Source of the DNA: Prostheceraeus crozeri
Lineage: Eukaryota; Platyhelminthes; Polycladida; Euryleptidae
Direction of reading: 5' to 3'
Length of the DNA: 64,000 nt
Assembly (NCBI GenBank): GCA_907163375.1
Contig: CAJQUW010005296.1
Location: 124,001-188,000 of the forward strand
Shown: positions 55,601 to 64,000 of the stretch, in pieces
Layout: every line of letters begins with the position of its first letter
Numbering within the stretch: position 1 is the first letter of the stretch
Program-made: the position numbers and the translations under genes
The notes under the pieces: generated by a model
Database searches by the model: none
The model's input: only the letters and a program-made list of their open reading frames with translations
Told to the model about the DNA's origin: nothing

Positions 55601-57044
55601 TTAAGAATCAGTAAAATTGGTTCATTTACTTCACTTTTACATTCTATTTTGATTCATGTCCGAAAGATTTGCTTCTATGGAGTCTAGACATTTAGGCCCT
55701 AGCATACCTATTCCCCAGAGAGATGGTCATTTAGCACCCACGTTCTTGTGCTATTTCAACCATAAAGTTTCCATCAAAATGAAGAAAATGCTGTGATGCA
55801 TAGGTGCTACACCAACCCTAAGTATGTTTTGTTTCATCTGAAATGCTGTACTTGATATTGATATATTTCATTCAAGTGATCCTCATGTTATTTTTATCTT
55901 GCATAAGATATAAAGCAAACTTGGTATCATTGGACACGGAATTGTTCATTCTACCAGGAAATGTCAACGCTCTTTTGGGAGAATGTTGATATCACTGTAA
56001 ACTACAGATTGATGTATTCTGTCAACTGATTTACCTCTGTCACAAATTTATTCTAAATTTTTACATGGTTTTGTTTAAATACTAGATGCATTTATATGCG
56101 TATCAGCTGGATATGATGAAAACCAAGCAGTTCTTTCCGGCAATTACTGACGCTTCCACTTCTTGAGACTATAAAACGCTTCTTTGGTTGAGTTGGGTCG
56201 GAGGAAGATAGATTGATGACCTCTATATTTCAAAGATGAAATGTACTGCAGCGTAAATGTAATTGTGATGTTTGATGAAATTTATAAAACCTTCATTGAT
56301 ATTTTGCTGGAATAAAGTATCGGGATTCTGAAGATCTTCCAGGCCATCCATCTCGAACTGTACTCACTATCGTGTTGAGGACATTCTTGAACGTTATGTG
56401 GTGTGACTGATGCCGGTGTTCACATTACATGCCGACTATTTGTACAATAAAGATTATTGTGCATTCCCGCGGTGTCAGTGTGCGTACATCATTATGCGAT
56501 AGCGCCTCAGTAGATCATAAATTATACGAGAAGCTTCGAATAAATGAAGATGTATCATATAGGTGAGAGAGAACTTTTTCTTTTATTTGACAGTGTCCAT
56601 ATCTCAAAGTCCATTTGAAATAATTGGCAGTCGGAAAAACGGGGTTTAATGAAATGCCAGTTCCTAAATAAAGGGGAAGTTTCCGCTAGATGAGACGATG
56701 TAGTAGATCTGCATGTCTGAACGTTCAAATATTGTCAGAAGTACGACATTGACTCACCAAGCCTATCACCCCTCCTCGATTTAGCGTCAGAAAGTTTCAC
56801 TTGTTCTCAAAACTTGCCTATCCTTGTATCGCTTCTGATGTGTATGCCCCACATCTTCATCGCATTGAAAGCTTTAGAAATGTCTACAGTACCACTAATG
56901 ATATGCTAACACATTGCACAATCACCATGCTTTAAAAAAGGTTGCATTTAACCTAAATATTCGCTTTACGTGTTCTTCCTCATGCCAAAACACAGATTTC
57001 AAACAAATTTTCAGCGTTTTCTGTAATGATCTATGTTGTAATTC
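52603..57044. other. Mostly non-coding stretch
   Basis: At 52603-52865 a minus-strand open region with an acceptor (GTTTTGTAG before 52865) encodes basic and Ser-rich residues (KVRHKSNRFLKDG, RRRRIPDRF, IPALSSSSSSSHSQL). It could be upstream exon material of the 50.0-52.6 kb gene, but has an internal stop in that frame. Beyond 52.9 kb nothing convincing is seen. Confidence 0.35.
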
Positions 57045-57289
57045 TTGTTGCTGATTGTTGAATAAGATGTCTGATATAATTACTTCATTTTTTTACTTCT
57101 TAAACAATATTTCGGAGTTATGACTCCATTCTCAAGTTATACAAGATAAGGAGATAAAGGAGTTATTATTGTATTTAGCTTGGTCTTTTTATCTCTCTTT
57201 ATCTTGAGTCATAACTCCGAAATATCGTTTAGAAAGTAATAAAATAAAATAATTCTATCAAACATCTTATTCAACAATCAGCAGCAAGA
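57045..57289. repeat. Foldback (MITE-like) inverted repeat
   Basis: The arm at 57045-57135 (CTTGTTGCTGATTGTTGAAT ... GGAGTTATGACTC) pairs imperfectly with 57203-57289 (GAGTCATAACTCC ... CAATCAGCAGCAAG); the spacer is about 70 bp. No ORF and no clear flanking duplication. Confidence 0.65.
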
Positions 57290-57689
57290 CCTACAGCATG
57301 GATTATAATCAAGGAATACTAGACATTTTAAGTTGGACGCAGAATAAGAAAAACCTGTGAAAAGTTTTGTTGGCCGGTCATACCTGTAGCGCAATTGGAC
57401 TGATTGGAAACCCTCTTTTTCTTAGAGTGAGATAAACAATTTACTTGAAAATTTTCATTATTTTTCTCTTTTGGCTTCTATCAGAGCACCAGAATCTCTT
57501 GACACGAGTCCTTAAAAAACAGTTAAATGATCGATTTTCTGAAGATGGAATCATGGAGTAAAGTTTTCTGTTCACGGAAGCACCATTACAGAGAAGAGTG
57601 CTTTAGTTTTACCTCAGCAATTATGTACGATTGTAATAGTGACACCACTTGATAGCGAAAGAAATCCTCAAGTCAATGTAAATAAAGGT

Positions 57690-58129
57690 ATCAACAATTC
57701 CATGGTGAGAAAAAATGGCTCCAACATTAATGTCAAAACAGTTCGGGTGGCCTTTTCCCTTTCATCTTCAGCATTACCAATAATGTGAAGACCACGATAG
57801 CGAATCGATGGTTAGATGCAAACTTCATCAAAAAGAATCAAACACACTTGTTGCATACCTTTCAACTTTCGGAAACAGTCTTGTATTGTCTCCTTGCCAT
57901 CAGACTCACTACCAGCACGATGGAAACTTCCGAGATGTTTCTGTATGGTGCGACGGTGTGGAAGAACAAAGAGTTTTCGCTCAAAGGAATAAGCACTTTG
58001 ACCATGTAACAGCAGTTCCGTACTTATCTTCAAGACAAATGCAGGATATTCACGAGGCCGAGACTTTAAATATGTGAGTTGAAAAGGAAGAAACTCAAAA
58101 AGAAAAGAACCCTCCATCATCAGAATCAA
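57690..58129 (-). pseudogene. P-element/THAP9-like transposase fragment
   Basis: 105 open codons with LLLHGQSAYSFERKLFVLPH, RRTIQKHLGSF and CLILFDEVCI, matching the order of conserved segments in P-type transposases (a Leu-rich target, RTLxxW-like segment, then FDEM). The following 100 bp, after a stop, still encode RYRGLHIIGNAEDE- and TVLTLMLEPF-like residues in nearby frames, as expected downstream in this family. The THAP domain and the rest of the catalytic part were not found. It is a degraded relic; complete proteins are GTP-dependent cut-and-paste transposases. Confidence 0.55.
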
Positions 58130-60463
58130 ACGTAGACGTCGTATTGATATTCTTCACAGACTCTTCAGAAGTAAATGATACTGTGGATGATTTCGCAGTT
58201 GAAATGACGGCTTCTAGTTGTGACCATCTGCTTATTTTCTGCCCGGTCCCGTGAAATATTTTATATCAACTGGAGTTTTCAAACACATTGCCGTCGTAAC
58301 AAATTCCCCAGTAACGGATATACGGTAGTCGATGATTTCTTCGTCGAAATTTAGAAGTTTCACATTTCGATTATCACAATCTTAAGCTATTCACAGATCA
58401 TTGTTTATCACGATACCAGACGAAAGAAGTTGATTTACAAAACCATGCCATTCCACAATCTTGTCTTATATTTCAAACTCAGCAATTTTATCGCCTACCA
58501 TATTTTGGGATGAAGACGACACTTAGCGAATGTCTGTATTTATATTAGCAGTTATGTGTGTTTGCACAAACATAGTCGACGCATAATCAAAGAACACTGG
58601 AGGTGGATTAGATGGTCGGCGGAATCTCTTGATTTTTACGAAAGTCGCATTGAGAGGCCAGTGTTTCTCACACTCCGATATGCAGCGTAACCTCCTTTAT
58701 TTGGTAGCGATTGTATCTATCTTCGCCTTTCGATCTGGTGGGAATTCATGTACCGATACTTTTTCTGACGACGAGTCGTAGTTGCCTCTGCATTCTGCCA
58801 CACAGCACTTTCGAGGCATATCCGAGCAAGCAGATGCCAATTATCAAGCTTACAATGCGTGAATGATCGCCTGACTGCATGTACTTTAGATACATTGAAT
58901 AAGGTTGATGAGAATGAGTCACAATCATGCATCGGGGAAAATGTAGGTCATTGTCTATTGCAGAAATGTCTAATGTTTGCATGCGCCCCTGCAACTTCTG
59001 TTTACAAAACTATTGGATACCAGGCGATTATCATCAGACTTTATTTGCAACATGCATGTTCAGGACATCAGCTTACAAAAAAAATTTCACGGCTTTCTCT
59101 TATTCAGTGTCCTGATGCTATTAATATATCTAGACGTCCTTGTTATAATCAACCTAAACTTCTATCAAAATGCTGCTTAAGGAAAATTACGCTTTGCTTT
59201 CCATGATGTCTTGCCGATAATTCACTTGAAAATGGATGCACAGCACAAACTCTGCATCGCATGAAATAAACAAGTTTTTTAATAGGAAAGGAAATTATTG
59301 ACAAACATCAATAAAATTTCTAATGTACAAATCACAAATGTTCGGCTTGGCCGTAGTCATGATCTGTTGAAAGTTTTATACAGCTCATTTCAAAGGCTAG
59401 GCCGAGGATATGAGCTTTGTACTCATAAAGTAAAAAAATTATTGATGCTCGTCCAGTCAATTTCTTCCTGTATCATTTTCTGCTCAATATCATTCGTTCA
59501 TCGCACATATCAATGTCGTATAATTTGTACATGAGGGTTTGATGATAAGCGTGACAAAGCAAGAAGAATATTTAAGTAGCTCTTGCAGAGGTCCAAAAGG
59601 TAACAGCGATGGAAACCTCCAAGGTAAATTCACGCAGAAATTCAGGGTTCTACGTAGTTGTAAATTTAAGTTAATCTTCTGACCGGTCAATTTGCTATGG
59701 GGATTACACAATTGGTTTGAAATTCGAATCAACTAGTCGCCCATTCATCAGTTAGCGATAGATTCAGTGTTCGTCAAACGACATTGTCTGAATATGGAAG
59801 GACTCACAGCATCATCGATCATTAAATTTCCGCTTTCCTATTCTCCCAACATGAAAGCGATTATACTATGATATTTCAGTATACTGCAAATCTGCAATAT
59901 GTCGAGTAGTTAGCAGAGAACAGTCTGATTAGCATCTTAAAGAAAAATCACATGTTCAGAATTCAAGCGTATTTCATAAAATACAAATATCACGGAAACA
60001 ATAATGTTGCCGAGCGAATAGGCTATCTGAGAAGATCTGATGTCTTTATTGAATTCAAAATTGATGCTTTATGGTTTTAAATGCTTTAGCTTCTGTTACG
60101 GTGGCCCCTCTCCTGTCCAAAATGACCCCCACCTTGTCCATTAACGGTTGGATGACTATGCAGAGGCATTCTACTATATTTTTTTACCATAATTTCATCA
60201 AGTGCAATAAATTCAAAACATATTTTAGGTATTCTCTAGCATGCTGCACTGAGATTCCATATTTTATGATAATTACGTGTTAAATAGTGGCACCATATTT
60301 TGATGCATATTTGCAGGGGAGTTTGTAATGTAATAGAAGCTTAGTAACAGGATGAGCCCAAAACTTCTCAGAGAGAGAGAGAGAGCGACCATGTTCGTCG
60401 ATCGATTTCGAGTTTATTTAAAACCCATCTTCAGGACAGTGCAATAGTTGAGACAAGTTATTA
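58130..60463. other. Non-coding stretch
   Basis: No gene seen. Parts up to about 58.5 kb may be further degraded P-like transposase on the minus strand. A (GA)n microsatellite lies at 60371-60387. Confidence 0.35.
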
Positions 60464-60465
60464 TA

Positions 60466-62261
60466 CAGGGTGATACAGAAGTAGTCTACTGGTTTCAACT
60501 AGCTGTAATTTCTTTAGTACTGCAGATATCAACTTGAAATTTGCTGTGCTTAGGCTGAAGACTGGGAAATTTTGCCTGACAAATCCCTCGTCTATGATAA
60601 CAGATAAAAGATCTAGTAAAATACAAGTAAAAATTATACATTTACATTAATTAAGAAGTCTCGATAATTTAGCTTAAAAAATATAATTACTAATTAGTCA
60701 TTAATGCCTGAGTGGTGTCATTCAATATGTCTTCCCTCGACTTGGAGTAGGTGCTGCAGACGACTTTCAAATGCAGTGATAGCATTCCTTCGTGTTTGAG
60801 GTGAAATTCTTCTTATTTCCAGCTCAATACGTCTCCTCAACTCATTCAGATTGGCAATGTGAGTTGTGTAAACTTTCGCTTTGATGTCGCCCCAAAGCCA
60901 GAAGTCAAGGGGTGTTAAGTCTGGACTCCGAGCTGGCCAGTGGATATCTCCCCTCCGTGAAATTAGTCTGCCGGGGAATATGTCGCGGAGAAACTCGCAC
61001 GCAATCTTCGAAGTATGGGGTGTAGCACCGTCCTGCTGGAAGAAAAGCGTACCATTCTCAAAGGGTTCGAATTGCTGCAGTTGAGGGTATAGCCATGTCT
61101 CAAGCATTTTCCTGTAGCCTTGGCCATCAACGTTGGCGTAATTTCCTTTGTCGTCGGTAAAGAAGTATGGACCGAATATGCGATCCCATGTTACACCCAC
61201 CCAGACAGACTTTTGGCGAGTGTAGAGGCTTTTGGATAGTGAAATTCGGATCGGAAAGAGCATAATAACGGGTATTCCACTTGTTTACTCCACCACACGT
61301 GTGGAACATTGCTTCATCACTGAAAAGAATTTGCCGGAAAAAGTTAGGATTGCGTTCGAGTTCATTTAACATTTCTGAAGCAAAGTCAACACGATTTTCA
61401 TGATCCTCCTCATTCATGGAATGGACGGCTCGTAGTCTATAGGGATGGAATTTCGCCTCCTTGAGTATGCGATTCACAGTAGGCTGCGATAAGTTGTGCT
61501 CGTTCGATAAACGGCGCTGTGAAGTCTGAGGATTATCTTCAATGGATTGAAGGACACGAGAAACGTTCTCATCGCTCCTTGCGTCACGGTCGCGTCCATT
61601 CCTCAGTAATGATGCCAGTCCTAATGTGTGGGCATCTTCTTGGGCTTTTCGGATGGTAGCCGGACAGGGTCGAGGATCACGTGATCTGAGTCCAAAACGC
61701 TTCGCGAATTCTCTCTGCACTGTCGTTGCACTTTCGTGTGTATCCATCAAATGAGCTGAGAAATAGCGTTCAAATGGAGTACGGCGTTCCATAGCTGACA
61801 CAATGCTTCTGTCTACTGAACAAGAATGAATAAAAGAGAACGATTCACAGATTCAATTTTGAACTTGAAGCTTAAGCTATCGATTGACAATTATTGTTGA
61901 TGAATAAGAGACGTCATGAGTGAATTTACATAGATAGCTGATGGCATATGACATAGAAAGCTAACACTTGAAGAGTTGAAACACTGTGGTTGCTCTCAAT
62001 GCACATAATTGACGATGAAAAGCAGTGTGAGAAACTTCAAATGACTTCATTACTTAAAATCTGCGATTATTACAGGTGTTAATAGCACATGTACATGTAC
62101 ATGTATTTTACTGGGTCAATTATCTGTTATCATAGACGAGGGATTTGTCAGGCAAAATTTCCCAGTCTTCTGCCTAAGCACAACAAATTTCAAGTTGATA
62201 TCTGCAGTACTAAAGAAATTACAGCTAGTTGAAACCAGTAGACTACTTCTGTATCACCCTG
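60466..62261 (-). mobile_element. Tc1/mariner-superfamily DNA transposon with long terminal repeats
   Basis: Complete element of about 1.8 kb. Terminal inverted repeats of about 145 bp (60466-60610 and 62115-62261) begin CAGGGTGATACAGAAGTAG and end with the complement, flanked by TA on both sides (60464-60465, 62262-62263). The arms are almost identical, so insertion is fairly recent. It encodes one transposase, broken by a frameshift. Confidence 0.9.
60718..61801 (-). pseudogene. Tc1/mariner-type transposase, one frameshift
   Basis: It starts at the ATG at 61801. The first frame (to about 61230) has a helix-turn-helix N-terminus (TVQREFAKRFGLRSRDP, SQRRLSNEHNLSQPTVNRIL) and the first catalytic Asp in ILFSDEAMFH. 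After LHSPKV a one-base shift moves to a second frame (to 60718) with VTWDRIFGPYFF, the second Asp in FFQQDGATPHTS and the third in WPARSPDLTPLDFWLWG. There are 41 residues between the second and third Asp (counting to PLD), so it is DD41D-like. Total length about 350 residues, normal for the family. It would cut and paste into TA sites. Confidence 0.85.
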
Positions 62262-62438
62262 TACATGAATAAATCATCCAATGCTAAAATTAGAACATGT
62301 GGAGAGGAAGAGATGAATAGTTGTCATTTATTAGTGCATTAGCACTTGATTTTATGCACGGTCTCTCCGCGTTGCGAGTGTGAACACTTCTGAACATAAC
62401 TTTGAAGTTCTTTTGGCTTGCTTCATGTGGATGACAAC

Positions 62439-62648
62439 TCACAACGGTAGGAATGGCTTTCCTCTCAGAAGCTCATTCATTCTCCTGATTAGGTACCTCT
62501 GTGTCTCACCAATGTAACAGTTTGAGCACTTTTTGCATTCATAGCAATATATCACTTTGGGAGCTGAACACGAACATTTTTTTATCTTTATTCGGAAAAA
62601 TTGCTGAGGTCTTGAAAGTTTTAAAAGCGATCTGTATTTTAGCGTCAT
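62439..62648 (-). pseudogene. Penelope-like element GIY-YIG endonuclease fragment
   Basis: An open frame of 69 codons with CSCSAPKVIYCYECKKCSNC followed by YIGETQRYLIRRMNE, the Cys-rich lead-in and GIY-YIG motif of Penelope-type retroelements. The final His expected in the MNEH position reads Leu here and the frame ends soon after. The RT part is absent. It is a truncated 3' relic 180 bp from the mariner element. Confidence 0.6.
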
Positions 62649-63374
62649 TTTTATGTATAAATGCAGTTAATTATTTGGACTCTTTTTAACGCTTCACGCT
62701 CCTTTGCCTTTATAAAAGGAAGGAAACAATATTAGTTTCAGCAGTCTCGCCTCTGCTGTTGCTTTTAATACGTGTATTATTTTTGGTAGGAGAATCAACT
62801 TGTGCTGTTGTAGAATCCATCAACTGGATCGGATAATCAATAGAGATGAAAATATGTTGAGCTGTCTACAAGGATTTCCATAGCCATCAAGCGAACTACT
62901 GAGGCGCTTGGCCCTAATATATATTCAAAAAAGAATATATGTCACCGTATTCGCAGGTCCAGCTCTCTACTCAATCGCAAAAGAGGAATTTTCAAAACTG
63001 ACTGTCATATCCATGAAAGTTAATTTTTCTTCCTTTTCACTAGTTAAGTTTAGGCTGTCGTGTATGGAATTTATCAAATTCAAAAAAATATTTTATTGTA
63101 TTGCTTGTATTACTCCAAGATGACATCACCATAAATTTTCAATTTTTGAAATTTTCTGTTCAAGGGGTCTTCAGCTGGAAAAAACGGATATTTATTAAAA
63201 TTTTAAGATGCTTGTAGAGTTTAAGTTTGCTGTTATCAGATAGCAGATCATGCATTTTCCCAAGTAATACTGTTTGTACGGATTGCAATTATGCGTGAAG
63301 ACTATACATATTATGTAAGCCTACCTAAAGATCTTTATCTTCCGCTATCTTTCGTAAATTCAATTAATTTCCTT
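62649..63374. other. Non-coding stretch
   Basis: Possibly decayed Penelope-like sequence at its left end; nothing else recognised. Confidence 0.3.
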
Positions 63375-64000
63375 CATTCTCATCGAAGATATGCTGATTC
63401 CATGTCATCAAATTCAGAAATGATTAGTCTCCACCAAGGAACATTTGCCTGGTAGGGTCTACGTGGCCCAAGTGGTATGTGTTAATGACCAGAGCTGTTG
63501 GAGACTTCATTCTTATCCAAAAAATTTTGATTCCATGTTCTAATAACAAGTTGTCAGAGAATTGGTCTATGCAGAGGTATATTTACCTGATGCGGCCTAG
63601 TTTGTTCAAGTGGCATGTGTTGATGACCAGGTTTGGTAGAGGCTTCATTCTTATCCAAGATGTGGTGATTCTATGTCACATAATCAAATTGTCAGAGAAT
63701 TGGTCTCAACAGAGGTATATTTACCTGATAAGGCCTAGGTTGTTCAAGTGGCATGTGTTGATGACCAGGTATGATAGAGGCTTCATTCTTATCCAAGATG
63801 TGGTGATTCTGTGTTCTAATATCAAATTGTCGGAGAATTGATCTCAACAGACGTATATTTACCTGATAGGGCCTAGGTTGTTCAAGTGGTATGTATTGAT
63901 GACCAGGTATGTTAGAGGTTTCATTCTTATCCAAGATGCGGTGATTCTATGTCACATAATCAAATTGTCCGAGAATTGGTCTCTACAGACGTATATTTAC
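63375..64000. repeat. 138-bp tandem repeat (minisatellite), continues past window
   Basis: At least 4.5 units; the word TTCATTCTTATCCA recurs at 63506, 63644, 63782 and 63920, exactly 138 bp apart. The first unit is the most diverged. Because 138 is a multiple of three, open frames on both strands run through it, but they are probably not genes. Confidence 0.9.

Noticed and set aside
58717..59206. Overlapping short frames at 58.7-59.2 kb as a THAP or other zinc-finger domain
   Set aside because: Cys/His spacing does not fit C2CH or C2H2 patterns.
63479..63934. Repeat-encoded proteins on both strands
   Set aside because: Open frames follow from the 138-bp unit length; the translations lack recognisable features and exist on both strands.
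1..64000. CRISPR arrays
   Set aside because: Tandem repeats here (12523, 63375) lack unique spacers of constant length, and the DNA is eukaryotic.

Overview
The window looks like AT-rich nuclear DNA from an invertebrate animal. Transposon remnants of many eukaryotic families (Ty3/Gypsy LTR, non-LTR LINE, Penelope, piggyBac, Tc1/mariner, P-like, hAT- and Mutator-like MITEs) sit beside a secreted leucine-rich-repeat gene with a splice acceptor and a spliced gene with GT/AG introns. A marine invertebrate, perhaps a deuterostome, would fit, but nothing here fixes the taxon. All identifications are by eye from sequence; no database was searched.

Region 1 (1 to about 15.5 kb) is an endogenous adintovirus / Maverick-Polinton type virus, cut by the left edge of the window. 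It carries an adenain-like protease, a retroviral-type integrase fused to a phospholipase-A2-like domain, a pX-like peptide gene, a double-jelly-roll major capsid protein, a second small virion protein, a coiled-coil (fibre-like) gene, a low-complexity gene of unknown role, a protein-primed type B DNA polymerase with a long N-terminal extension, a packaging ATPase, a penton-like minor capsid protein and two conserved coiled-coil proteins. Capsid, packaging and maturation genes lie mostly on the minus strand and the polymerase on the plus strand. Several genes carry stops or one-base frameshifts, and many frameshifts lie in or near homopolymers. The element ends near a nested AT-rich palindrome at 15.2-15.5 kb. 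Its most unusual property is a set of short GC-rich hairpins, often in pairs, inserted throughout it and often in frame inside genes.

Region 2 (15.5-31.3 kb) holds a LINE zinc-finger fragment, the LRR gene (17.4-18.4 kb), a Mutator-like MITE with a 9-bp target duplication, two piggyBac transposase relics and a LINE reverse transcriptase relic, separated by non-coding DNA.

Region 3 (31.27-46.34 kb) is one Ty3/Gypsy-like retrotransposon with two 296-bp LTRs and a 5-bp target duplication (ATTCT). Its reverse transcriptase is split by a 10.8-kb non-coding insert whose two ends are inverted repeats that can each fold into a hairpin. The insert contains a near-perfect 617-bp direct duplication, a 180-bp-arm palindrome and a 45-bp-arm palindrome.

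Region 4 (46.3-64 kb) is mainly non-coding. It has a possible terminal exon (47.6-47.8 kb), a hAT-type MITE with an 8-bp duplication, a minus-strand spliced gene (50.0-52.6 kb, phase-consistent exons including an 18-nt microexon), a P-element-like relic, a complete Tc1/mariner element with about 145-bp terminal repeats and a broken transposase, a Penelope GIY-YIG fragment, and a 138-bp minisatellite running off the right edge.
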